Positions 6,695 to 14,063 of a stretch of DNA of 22,912 nucleotides are shown here, one piece after another. Source of the stretch: a virus; the IMG/VR virus record IMGVR_UViG_3300046524_000426, positions 1 to 22,912 of that record; one strand, 5' to 3'. The notes beneath the pieces were generated by a model, which ran no database searches, had not been told where the DNA came from, and saw nothing but the letters and a program-made list of their open reading frames with translations. Position numbers and translations under genes: made by a program. Each line of letters starts with the position of its first letter. Positions within the stretch are counted from its first letter, which is position 1.

Positions 6695-7018
6695 TTATAC
6701 GATTTCGAGTGCGGTGTACGTGAAGATCAAGCCGGCCCCCAGGGCCTGCACTTTTCCGCCCGGGTTCACGCCCTTGTTGACCAGCTCGGGGCACGTATAG
6801 GTTTCGCCGGCCGCGATCGAACGCGCGGAAATGTGCGTGATAACCGTCGTGCCGTCGGGTGCCACGATTGCCACCGTGCCCGCGATAGGGGCGGCTGTCG
6901 TGTTGATGAGTGACGCCGATTTGATGATGCGTCGCGTCAGTGCCGGGACGACCGTACCCTGGTCGGCCAGGGCCGCGCCGAGCGTCGCGCCGTCGTAGAT
7001 GTAGGGGTTGACTGCCAT
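6695..7018 (-). CDS. Small beta-rich phage structural protein
   Basis: This is a 107-residue protein, MAVNPYIYDGATLG.., with no signal peptide or membrane helix. The pattern of short beta strands and Gly/Ala/Thr turns (TVAIVAPDGTTVITHISARSIAAGETYTC) suggests a single beta-sandwich. It is preceded by a good AAAGGA ribosome-binding site and lies between the fibre-like protein and the tailspike, so it is probably a virion component near the tail tip. I do not recognise a named family. Confidence 0.72.
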   Translation of the reverse strand: MAVNPYIYDGATLGAALADQGTVVPALTRRIIKSASLINTTAAPIAGTVAIVAPDGTTVITHISARSIAAGETYTCPELVNKGVNPGGKVQALGAGLIFTYTALEIV

Positions 7019-7038
7019 GGTGGTCCTTTCAGGTTTTG

Positions 7039-7821
7039 TTATGCGGTGGTGCTGTCGGTGATCAGTCCCAGCGATGCCAGCGCGGTGAGCGCCGAGGCCA
7101 GCCCGGCGTTGGCACCGCGCGATCCCGTAACGGTCGGCTTCGCTACCGGCGTCGCGGCAAAGAAGCCGATTCCCGTGCCGTTGACGGAGATCCGCGTCGT
7201 GTTCGTCGCGCGCAGGGAAATCGTGGACGCGGCAACGGTGAGCGGGACGTAGCCGGCCGCCGCCCGGTCATAGGCCAGCACACCGGTCGTGCCCGCTCCG
7301 AAAGCCGCGCCGTCCGAGTCGAACTCGAGCCCGGCCGCGCCGTTGTTGGAGACGACAAACCGGTACGTGGGTGATCCCGTGCCAGCGCTGAGAGTCGTAA
7401 ACCTGCCGCTGTTGCGCGCGGTTGCGCCGATGGACGTGCCGTTGATCGTGCCGCCGGTGATAGCCACGGAATTCGCGTTCTGCTTGGCCATCGTGCCCAG
7501 CGAGCCGAACGCGGCCGAATAGTCCGGGATCAGGGCAATTTCCTTTCGGATGTCGTCCAAGGCGCTGCGGTCGATGGGCTGCGTCCACGTAAGCGCCGCT
7601 GCGACGTCCTGCGACCGCGTGTCGGATGCGGCAGCCGCGTCGATGCCGAAGGCGAATAGCGCGCCCAGATCGTCCGACGACATCCCGGTAGCGCCGCCGA
7701 TCCGGGCCAGCACGGCGGTCAGCGCACGCGAAAATTCCGGCGTCATCAGCACCGATCCGTCGGGTTGCACATTGCCGATCGCCACTCGCGCCGGAAACAA
7801 ACTCAGGGTGTTCTTGCTCAT
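7039..7821 (-). CDS. Fibre-like phage tail protein
   Basis: This is a 260-residue protein. The N-terminal ~100 residues are predicted helical with acidic patches. The middle carries the fibre-type motif NSVAITGGTINGTSIG followed by GRFTTLSA, typical of trimeric beta-prism or beta-helix repeats of phage tail fibres. The C-terminus (TGSRGANAGLASALTALASLGLITD) is a short helical tail often seen on such proteins. Its ATG overlaps the stop of the gp10-like gene (ATGA). The likely role is a head, neck or tail fibre, or an adaptor between the hub and the tailspike. No enzymatic motif is visible. Confidence 0.72.
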   Translation of the reverse strand: MSKNTLSLFPARVAIGNVQPDGSVLMTPEFSRALTAVLARIGGATGMSSDDLGALFAFGIDAAAASDTRSQDVAAALTWTQPIDRSALDDIRKEIALIPDYSAAFGSLGTMAKQNANSVAITGGTINGTSIGATARNSGRFTTLSAGTGSPTYRFVVSNNGAAGLEFDSDGAAFGAGTTGVLAYDRAAAGYVPLTVAASTISLRATNTTRISVNGTGIGFFAATPVAKPTVTGSRGANAGLASALTALASLGLITDSTTA

Positions 7822-9248
7822 CGCATCAGGCCCTCCGCGTCCACCGCGGCGCCGAGGATGACGCGCTTCACCGGATCGGAAATCGAGATCTCGAATACGC
7901 GATCGCGGCTGCTGCCCAGGCGGCGGAGGCGTGCGCGTGCCTTGAACTCGGCGATACGGCCCATCGACATCGTGCGCAACGTGCTCCAGGTGTGCCCGCC
8001 GTCGTCCGACCAGCGAACCATCATCAGCGGGTCGCTACCCTGGCCGGTGAGCAGGCCGACGCCCGCTTCGATGTCGACCTGCAGGCCGTGGTAGCGGATG
8101 CGCCGGTAATCGCCGTCGGCCACATGGGGCGCCGAGCGCAGCGCGAGCAGCGGTTTGCCGTCGTCGTCGTAGCAGTCGAGATCGAGCGCGTACAGGTTGC
8201 CGTTCTCCCAGTCGCCGACCACGTGCTGGCCGCCCCAGAACATGTGGCAGTTGGCACGGTGCCGGTTCAGCTGGCCGTCGCTCGGGTCCAGCCATGCGCG
8301 TTCGTGCCAGAGCTGGGCCTTCACGCCGTAGACCCATGTCGCGTTCGCGCTGGGGAAGCTGAGCTGGTAGAACGTCTCCCCCTCCTGGGTATAGGCGAAG
8401 GCCCGGGCGTCCGAGATGTCGCCGTAGCTCTGGATCGCGCGCTCGATGCCGTCGTGCGACACGCGCACGGGTGAATAGCCGTTCAGCCGCCAGACGGTGC
8501 CCTGTCCGGTTTTGTCTTCGCCCAGCCAGAACACGCTGTTGTCCAGGTCGGCCACGGAGTGGGGCGCGCAGCAGCCCTGCTCGATGAGCGCGTTGCCGTC
8601 GCGCGCGTACGGAAAGTCGGCTTCGCCGGTGTAGCTCCACACCTCTGTCACGGTGCGTTTGAACAGCAGCAGCTGGCCGTGGTTGACGATGTGCGAGACG
8701 ATCGGCTCCGCGTTGCTATCTGCCGCGGCGAAGTCGAGCGCGTCGAACGTCACCGAGCCGTCGGCCGCCGATATGTAGAACTGGAACGTGCCCGGCCGGT
8801 CCAGGATGAAGGCGTTGTTGGCGTAGTCGACGCGCCGCGCGCCGTAGAACGCCTCGTCATCGATGCGCACCAGCGCGTTCGTACCCAAGTTCAGCTGGTA
8901 GCCGTTCGGGCCCGTCCCGAGCAGGGCGGTGTTGCCGTTGTCCTTGATCGAGACGGGGGCGTCGAGTGCGTCGATCGTGCCCACCAGGGTTGGCGTGAAG
9001 TCGGCGGCCACGCGGTAGACGTTGGCGCCCGCCACGGCGATAGCGTCGCCGACCGACGGGCGGTACAGCGCGCGGATGCCGCCGCCGATGAGCGTCACCA
9101 GCCGGCGCAGGCCGGGCGTGCCGAACAGCGCGCGCACGGACTTGGCGTTACCAGACTCGCCCAGCACCGGATACAGATTGATGCAGCGCTGGGCGTCAAG
9201 GTTCAGCGAGCGCGACTGGTACGCGCCGCCCACGAATGGAATCTGCAT
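7818..9248 (-). CDS. P22 gp10-like packaged-DNA stabilisation protein (tail hub)
   Basis: This 476-residue protein is close to the length of P22 gp10 (472). The N-terminus MQIPFVGGAYQSRSLNLDAQRCINLYP is the hallmark of this family, followed by repeated beta-propeller-like strands. The C-terminus includes WSDDGGHTWS, GRIAEFKARARLRRLGSSRDRVFEISISDPV. gp10 forms the hub of the tail machine, closing the portal channel after packaging and connecting to needle and spikes. The gene follows a terminator-like hairpin by only ~13 bases and has no clear Shine-Dalgarno sequence, so it may depend on read-through or an unusual initiation. Its 3' end overlaps the next gene by ATGA. Confidence 0.88.
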   Translation of the reverse strand: MQIPFVGGAYQSRSLNLDAQRCINLYPVLGESGNAKSVRALFGTPGLRRLVTLIGGGIRALYRPSVGDAIAVAGANVYRVAADFTPTLVGTIDALDAPVSIKDNGNTALLGTGPNGYQLNLGTNALVRIDDEAFYGARRVDYANNAFILDRPGTFQFYISAADGSVTFDALDFAAADSNAEPIVSHIVNHGQLLLFKRTVTEVWSYTGEADFPYARDGNALIEQGCCAPHSVADLDNSVFWLGEDKTGQGTVWRLNGYSPVRVSHDGIERAIQSYGDISDARAFAYTQEGETFYQLSFPSANATWVYGVKAQLWHERAWLDPSDGQLNRHRANCHMFWGGQHVVGDWENGNLYALDLDCYDDDGKPLLALRSAPHVADGDYRRIRYHGLQVDIEAGVGLLTGQGSDPLMMVRWSDDGGHTWSTLRTMSMGRIAEFKARARLRRLGSSRDRVFEISISDPVKRVILGAAVDAEGLMR

Positions 9249-9260
9249 AGGGTTTGGTCG

Positions 9261-9284
9261 TAAAAAAGCCCGCGAGTGCGGGCT
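9261..9284 (-). terminator. Rho-independent terminator after the ejection genes
   Basis: On the - strand, AGCCCGC-ACTC-GCGGGCT (9267-9284) forms a perfect 7-bp stem followed by TTTTTTA. It lies between the last ejection gene and the gp10-like gene, in the middle of the late block. Full termination here would silence tail, spike and lysis genes, so leakiness or antitermination is implied. Confidence 0.75.
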
Positions 9285-9286
9285 GG

Positions 9287-9295
9287 TGGTATGCT
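9287..9295 (+). promoter_or_regulatory. Extended -10 promoter of antisense small gene
   Basis: TGGTATGCT is a TGn-TATGCT extended -10, which can work without a -35. The predicted start of transcription (~9302) lies just before the AGGAGG at 9309-9314 that serves the TTG start at 9319. The promoter faces into the ejection-protein gene, opposite to the late operon. Confidence 0.5.
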
Positions 9296-9318
9296 GCGAA
9301 AATTAGTCAGGAGGAAAC

Positions 9319-9447
9319 TTGAGTACTTACGTCACCTTCAAGCTTTGGAAGCTGGCCATGTTCTTCATCGGCTCGATAATTTACGGGTTCGTCAGCGCTC
9401 GGAAGCGACGGCGGAGTTCAGCGCAGCGCCCCTCAGGAGGGGGTTAG
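9319..9447 (+). CDS. Small membrane protein antisense to the ejection genes (candidate exclusion protein)
   Basis: This 42-residue ORF has a TTG start placed four bases after a full AGGAGG ribosome-binding site (9309-9314). The peptide (MSTYVTFKLWKLAMFF..) has one transmembrane segment (~residues 12-27, LAMFFIGSIIYGFVSA) and then a strongly basic tail (RKRRRSS), implying N-out/C-in topology by the positive-inside rule. It has its own extended -10 promoter and is convergent with, and overlaps by 56 bp, the gene at 9392-10840. In P22 the superinfection-exclusion gene sieA lies in the same relative place and opposite orientation. The sequence is far shorter than SieA, so only position and membrane character support that role. 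A frame starting at the ATG at 9291 is less likely because it lacks a ribosome-binding site. Confidence 0.6.
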   Translation: MSTYVTFKLWKLAMFFIGSIIYGFVSARKRRRSSAQRPSGGG

Positions 9448-10840
9448 CCAGCCCCCCTTCGAGCGCCGGCGCTGCACCGCCCGCGACTGCGGCCGCAGGT
9501 CCGTTCACCATCCGCGCTACCAGGGACTTGAATGCGGCGCTCCGGTCGGCGAGGAATGCCACCATCGCAGCAGGATTTTTCGCAAGCGTGGTGAGGCCCA
9601 GCGGATTCTTGTTCAGCTCCATCAGCGCGCGGCGTTCGGACACCTTGAGGGTCGTGATCAGCTTCGCTTCCTCGGCGTTCAAGCCGGCCACTTCCGGTAC
9701 TGCGTTCGAGATTTCTTCCTTCAGGCCGCGTGCGAGACCTTTCTGCGCCTCCGTCTCTGCTCCCCCCAACTGCCCGTATTTTTTCGCCAGCGTCCGGTAG
9801 GTTCCCTGCTTCAACTCCTGCGCGGCCTGGACGGGCAAATCGGCGCCTGAATAAAGCGGATGCGCCAGGAAGTCGTCGCCAACGCGATCGATAGCGGCCA
9901 AGTCCGCCGTCGGGCTGACCTGGTTGCCGAAGGCCGTCTTCACGTCCGCCAGACGCTGCAGCACGCTCGACTTCGGAATGGTCGCAGTCGAGTTAGCGAT
10001 CTTGTCTGATACCTGAATATTCAGGTCGTCGATCAAGCCACGCAGTTTCTCGACGCCGGCCTTGGTCGGGTTGATGCCGTAGTCGAGCAACGTCCGTACG
10101 GCGACACCCGCATCGCCGTTGGCCAGCTGCTTGAGCGTCGGCTTGATCGCGCTCTGCATCAGGCTTTCTGCCCCGCCGCGCGCGAGCTGCTCAAGCTTAT
10201 TGCCGATGGCGCCGCCGACTTTTGATATCCCGGGCAAAGCAGCTCCAACCACACCGCCCGCCGCCGCATCCTCCGGATTGATCAGCGCCGTCGACGCCGC
10301 GCCCGTGGTTGCGCCGCCGGTGGCGCGCATCGCCAGATCGGCCAGCCGCGACGTCGAGCTGCCCGTGCGCATGCCGCCGGTGGCGACCGAGTTCGCCAGC
10401 GTTTGTAGGGTCGAGCCCGACATGCCAGCGCGGGCCGCCAGCGGCGCGGCAGCGCGCACGCCACCGGCCAGCACGCTACCCATGCCGGCCGTGCCGGCTA
10501 CCTCGCCGCCGAGCTTGCCCGCCTTGTACGCGAGAGAGTCCGGGTCGGAGCCCACCAGATAGGTCAGGCCCGAGTCGATGTCGGCGCGCCGCTTCCGGTT
10601 CGATTCGAGGGAGACGCCTTTCCCGTCCAAGGCGTCGCTGATCATGTCGACCGGGGCCAGGATTGTGGCGCCGATCGACCCCGCGCCGCGCAGTGCGCCG
10701 GCGGCCAGGTTGACGGCACCCTTGCCGATTGACGCCAAAATGCCCGGATCTTCCTGTTCATCAGCATGCACGGGCTTTGCAGTGCTCAGGTCAAAGCCGG
10801 TCGACTGGACAGGCTTCGCGGTTGCGAGATCGAAAGGCAT
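9392..10840 (-). CDS. Internal ejection protein with FDLxTAKPV repeats (P22 gp20/gp16 type)
   Basis: This is a 482-residue protein. The N-terminus carries two copies of FDL(A/S)TAKPV within the first 24 residues, a short motif found in ejection-type proteins of several podoviruses. Glycine- and alanine-rich, membrane-compatible stretches follow (INLAAGAL.., VAGTAGMGSVLAGGVRAAAPLAARAG; TGGATTGAAS; AAGGVVGAALPG). The second half is helical and charged. Such proteins are packed inside the capsid and form the conduit across the envelope during DNA ejection. The length resembles P22 gp20 (471). TGATG coupling to the preceding gene and the position after two other ejection genes support the role. 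The last 56 bp overlap a + strand membrane-protein ORF. Confidence 0.8.
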   Translation of the reverse strand: MPFDLATAKPVQSTGFDLSTAKPVHADEQEDPGILASIGKGAVNLAAGALRGAGSIGATILAPVDMISDALDGKGVSLESNRKRRADIDSGLTYLVGSDPDSLAYKAGKLGGEVAGTAGMGSVLAGGVRAAAPLAARAGMSGSTLQTLANSVATGGMRTGSSTSRLADLAMRATGGATTGAASTALINPEDAAAGGVVGAALPGISKVGGAIGNKLEQLARGGAESLMQSAIKPTLKQLANGDAGVAVRTLLDYGINPTKAGVEKLRGLIDDLNIQVSDKIANSTATIPKSSVLQRLADVKTAFGNQVSPTADLAAIDRVGDDFLAHPLYSGADLPVQAAQELKQGTYRTLAKKYGQLGGAETEAQKGLARGLKEEISNAVPEVAGLNAEEAKLITTLKVSERRALMELNKNPLGLTTLAKNPAAMVAFLADRSAAFKSLVARMVNGPAAAVAGGAAPALEGGLANPLLRGAALNSAVASER

Positions 10841-12315
10841 CAGTGCACATCCTCATGTTGTTTGCCATCTGGACTGACGTAGGCGCGGTTGCCGTTGGCG
10901 TCCATCATCAACGTCCAGCCCTTGGCGTTCTTGGTCGGTGCCGCCGGAGGCGTGGCGCTCTTCTCTTTCTTGTAGTTCGGCAGCGTACTGTCCGGCAGGC
11001 CGGCTGCGCGGCGCTGCTCCATCAGGTTGTCCGCTTGGGCGCCCATCACCATCCGGTAGTGCTGGATCGCACCCTTGAGCTGCGCTGGCGAGCTGGCCGT
11101 GCTGAACGTTTTTGCAGCTTCCTCGCGCTCGGTCATCGAACCGCCGCCGGCAACGATCGCTTTCACGACCTCCTGGCCGACGATGTTCTTGATGGCGTCG
11201 AAGTTGGTCGGCGCGGGGTTGCCGGTCGCTGTCAGGTACTTGTTTTTGGCCTTGTTGATGAGCTGCGTACTGCCGTTGCCGAGCGCGTCGACCAGCTCGC
11301 CCAGTTGATCCAGGTGATCGTTGGCGGTCGACACCGAACGCAGCGCGTTGCCCAGTGAGCCGGACGCGAAGTCCGCGGCCGCCTTCTTCTTCGCCGCGAC
11401 GGTCGTGTAATCGTAGTCCGGGTTGATTTCCATGACCCGTGCTAGCACCCGTTGGTTCTTCGGATTCATCATGGCTAGGCCAGTCGGAGGCGGGAGCTGC
11501 CCCGACGCGATTGCCTTCGCAGTCGTTTCGATATCGCCTCCGACAGTGCCGTCGGGGTTGAGCCCAGCAACAGCATAGTCCTTCTTGCGGTTGGCGACCC
11601 CCTCGGCCGTGATTCGCTGGTTGGTGGCGATATTGTCCGGCGACTGCGTGTTCTTCACGCTGCTCACGGTCTTTACGACGCCCGTGACCGGGTCCACGCT
11701 GATGGTGTCGGTGGTGCCGCCCAGGTTGCGCGTGTCGATCTTCGGCAACTGGTCCTTGGCGCTCAGCGCGGCCCGGTACGCCAGGTCAGCGAGCTGCGCC
11801 ACGTTGTTTGGATTCGCATCGACCTTGGCGATGTCCTGCGCGGCGTGCTCCGGCGTGTACACCCCCTGCTGCTGCAGCCAATTGATGGCAGCCTTGGCGT
11901 TTTCGACCGTCGGATTCGCCTTGACGAAGCCGAAGGCCTGACCCGCCAAATCCAGTTGCTTGCCAGCGGTCTCAATCTTCTTGGCCTGCGCGTCCGCCTG
12001 AGCCTTCTCGGCGTCGGCTTTCACCTTCGTGCGGCTCTGCAACGTGCCTTCCAGCTTATCGGCTTCGTCGAAGTACGCGTTATTGCGCAGGCTGGCGGTT
12101 CGTTGCTCGTCGGTCGTATCGGCGCTCCAACCTTTGGCGAGGTCGCGCAGGCCTCGGCCACGCGCGATTTGCTGCTCCTTCTCTCCATACATCAGGTCCG
12201 CCAGCCGGCTCTGGTTCTGGGCCTGCTGGATCTGCTGGACCTGCATGTACTGCTCGAGCGGGTTGGCCACCTGGATCGGCTTCACGCTCAGGGCGATGTT
12301 CGGATCGATTGCCAT
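10840..12315 (-). CDS. Internal ejection protein (P22 gp16/gp20 type)
   Basis: This is a 491-residue, mostly helical, Gln/Ala-rich protein starting MAIDPNIALSVKPIQVANPL.. The ATG shares one base with the upstream stop (TGATG); an in-frame ATG four codons earlier (MGQLM) has no better ribosome-binding site. The N-terminal QMQVQQIQQAQNQSRLADL stretch and the long K/E/A helix near residues 90-125 are typical of internal virion proteins released with the DNA. The C-terminus (GWTLMMDANGNRAYVSPDGKQ) is a small beta hairpin. No lytic transglycosylase or peptidase motif was found. The role is inferred from organisation and neighbours. Confidence 0.75.
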   Translation of the reverse strand: MAIDPNIALSVKPIQVANPLEQYMQVQQIQQAQNQSRLADLMYGEKEQQIARGRGLRDLAKGWSADTTDEQRTASLRNNAYFDEADKLEGTLQSRTKVKADAEKAQADAQAKKIETAGKQLDLAGQAFGFVKANPTVENAKAAINWLQQQGVYTPEHAAQDIAKVDANPNNVAQLADLAYRAALSAKDQLPKIDTRNLGGTTDTISVDPVTGVVKTVSSVKNTQSPDNIATNQRITAEGVANRKKDYAVAGLNPDGTVGGDIETTAKAIASGQLPPPTGLAMMNPKNQRVLARVMEINPDYDYTTVAAKKKAAADFASGSLGNALRSVSTANDHLDQLGELVDALGNGSTQLINKAKNKYLTATGNPAPTNFDAIKNIVGQEVVKAIVAGGGSMTEREEAAKTFSTASSPAQLKGAIQHYRMVMGAQADNLMEQRRAAGLPDSTLPNYKKEKSATPPAAPTKNAKGWTLMMDANGNRAYVSPDGKQHEDVH

Positions 12316-13028
12316 CAGTTGTCCCATCCATTCTGTGAAATAAACGACCCGAGCGGGTCAGAGCTGCTATTCGCGGTGCTCAGCTGTCGCTGACGCGACA
12401 AGGTGGACAGCAGGTTCTGGTTCTGGTTGTAATTCAGGTACTGGCTCAGGCCGTTGCCGACTGCGTTTGCAGTGCCGACGTACCCGGACGCGCGCGCATT
12501 GCCCGCACTGAGCAGGTTCTGGCTGGTGTTGTTCGACGCGTTCGCGCCGGCGCTGGCGATCGTGCCGTACGCGTTCTGGCCAGCCTGACCGATCTGGTTG
12601 GTGGCGGTCTGCCCGAGGCCCGCGAGCGACGCAAGGCGGTTCCAGGAAGCGCCGTACTCGTTCGATGCCGTGTCCTGGTTGAAACGCGCGAGCGCCTTCA
12701 GGGTCGCGCCGGAATACAGGCCACCTCGTCCCGACGCCGCGCGCTGAATGGCCTTCTCGCCTTCGCTCACGCGGAACTGGTAGCCCGGATCGCTCGGGAG
12801 ATCGACGCCGGACGCCAGTTTCGCGAGCGCGTTCTTCCCGGCGTCGAGCCACGGTTGCTGGTCGGCGCGCTGCCGCGCCAGCAGGTCGAGCTGATCCTGG
12901 CGCGTCTGGTCGTATTCCCGCGCGGTTTCGCTATTCGCCGAGCTGATCGCGCCGGACTGCTTGTTGGCGGCACTGTTTGATGCCACCGCCCCGAGCGCCG
13001 CGCCGCCTACGATTGCTGCTGCTACCAT
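12315..13028 (-). CDS. Small internal ejection protein (P22 gp7 type)
   Basis: This is a 237-residue protein, close in length to P22 gp7 (229). It opens with a glycine-zipper hydrophobic segment (MVAAAIVGGAALGAVASN, residues 1-18) that could insert into the host membrane. Next come a heptad-like Gln/Arg helix, the family-typical PGYQFRVSEGEKAIQRAASGRGG and LARFNQDTASNEYG. An Asn/Gly/Ser-rich C-terminal half follows. It is first of the three ejection genes, with a GGGGGA ribosome-binding site seven bases before the ATG. The role is to help deliver DNA across the cell envelope. Confidence 0.78.
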   Translation of the reverse strand: MVAAAIVGGAALGAVASNSAANKQSGAISSANSETAREYDQTRQDQLDLLARQRADQQPWLDAGKNALAKLASGVDLPSDPGYQFRVSEGEKAIQRAASGRGGLYSGATLKALARFNQDTASNEYGASWNRLASLAGLGQTATNQIGQAGQNAYGTIASAGANASNNTSQNLLSAGNARASGYVGTANAVGNGLSQYLNYNQNQNLLSTLSRQRQLSTANSSSDPLGSFISQNGWDN

Positions 13029-13031
13029 AAT

Positions 13032-13487
13032 TTATTCCCCCAGCCATTTGCTGTAGTAGGTTTCGACGGGCGCAGCTCCGATCCGCTTGAACAGCGCGCT
13101 CGCATCCGCGTGGATCTTCGAACCCATGAACCAGCGCTGAACGCCGCGGCGCCGCAACTCCCCTTCGACGAAGCGAAACATGCGCACGCCGGCGCTGCCC
13201 GCGCGCTTGTCAGTACGTACGTAGAAGATGTCCATCGTGCAGGTCAGGCACGTTTCGTAGTGCAGGCCCGGCGCGATGAAGCCGATGAAGTAGCCGACCA
13301 GCTCGCCTGCGTCGCGCAGCGTGACGAACAGCAGGCCACCGGCGCGCTCGCGCTCGATGTACACGTGGTATTGCGGCTGCAGCGGCACCTTGTCCTGGTT
13401 CAGCGCCAGTTCGCGGTAGTGAAGCGGCAGCAGCGCCTGCAGCTCGGCCAGGCGTTCTTCGAACGATTCGACGTGGCAGGTGATCAT
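13032..13487 (-). CDS. Phage GNAT-family N-acetyltransferase
   Basis: This 151-residue protein has the GNAT fold order: an N-terminal helix-strand part, central strands (GLLFVTLRDAGELVGYFIGFI), the strand CTMDIFYV, and the acetyl-CoA pyrophosphate-binding loop RTDKRAGSAG (residues 91-100). A helix and the C-terminal ALFKRIGAAPVETYYSKWLG follow. It should transfer acetyl from acetyl-CoA to an amine; the substrate is unknown. Its ATG overlaps the stop of the oxygenase gene (ATGA), and both sit among virion genes, so they are expressed late. A virion protein or a host factor could be the target. The family is recurrent in phages of proteobacteria. Confidence 0.85.
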   Translation of the reverse strand: MITCHVESFEERLAELQALLPLHYRELALNQDKVPLQPQYHVYIERERAGGLLFVTLRDAGELVGYFIGFIAPGLHYETCLTCTMDIFYVRTDKRAGSAGVRMFRFVEGELRRRGVQRWFMGSKIHADASALFKRIGAAPVETYYSKWLGE

Positions 13488-14053
13488 CGCGAGGTCCTGA
13501 TGTCGACGATCATGTGGATCCGGTCGTCGGCGCTGTTGTTAATTACCTCGTGCTCCTGGCTGTTGTCGAACCACCAGACTTCACCCGTGCCCATGTAGAC
13601 CTGCTCGTCGCCCGCGCGGAACACGACGCCCGGCTGGCTCTGGAGCACGATGTGGAAGCGGCTGTAGTACTCGGCATGCGCCGGCGTGTCGCTGTGCGGG
13701 TAGATCACGCCGCCCGGGGCGATCTTGTTGATCATGACGCGGCCCAGGCGTTCGCCGCCGACGTAGGCCATCAGGTTCATCACCAGCGGACGCGCTTCGG
13801 GCAGCAGCTTGTAGGCCGGATAGTCGACGTTCTCGTGCTGGTCGTAGGTCGACAGATGCTTCTGCAGCTCCGCCTCGGTCTCGTGCACGGACTTCACCGG
13901 GAAGCGCAGCATGATGGATTCGATCTGCCTGAACGGGCCCTGCGGGTAGTCGCGCAGGTAGGTGTCTTCTTTCCAGAGATCCGGGCGACGCTTGATCGCC
14001 AGCAGCAGGGGCATGATGTCGACGCCGCCGCTGATGCGTTGAAAATTCTGCAT
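13484..14053 (-). CDS. 2-oxoglutarate/Fe(II) oxygenase, aspartyl/asparaginyl beta-hydroxylase type
   Basis: This is a 189-residue double-stranded beta-helix enzyme. The iron-binding triad is visible as His120-x-Asp122 (PHSDTPAH) and His168 (NSQEHEV). Arg178 (DDRIHMIVDIR) is placed to bind 2-oxoglutarate, and Arg132 (YSRFHIVL) is conserved-looking. The pattern fits the Asp/Asn (or Asp/Arg) hydroxylase family, which hydroxylates protein side chains. Lying between the neck adaptor and the ejection genes and coupled to a GNAT gene, it may modify a virion or host protein late in infection. This remains inference. There is no signal peptide. The gene is not essential to any known P22-type virion, so it looks like an accessory insertion. 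Confidence 0.85.
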   Translation of the reverse strand: MQNFQRISGGVDIMPLLLAIKRRPDLWKEDTYLRDYPQGPFRQIESIMLRFPVKSVHETEAELQKHLSTYDQHENVDYPAYKLLPEARPLVMNLMAYVGGERLGRVMINKIAPGGVIYPHSDTPAHAEYYSRFHIVLQSQPGVVFRAGDEQVYMGTGEVWWFDNSQEHEVINNSADDRIHMIVDIRTSR

Positions 14054-14063
14054 GGTGTTGCTC

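Noticed and set aside
7039-7821. Variable-repeat target of a diversity-generating retroelement in the fibre-like gene
   Set aside because: No reverse transcriptase, template repeat or matching adenine-biased variable region is visible in the window.
9276-9800. 174-codon + strand frame starting near 9276 (MLRKLVRRK.. from 9291)
   Set aside because: It has no ribosome-binding site and runs deep into the ejection gene as an antisense shadow; the overlapping TTG frame with AGGAGG is the better candidate.
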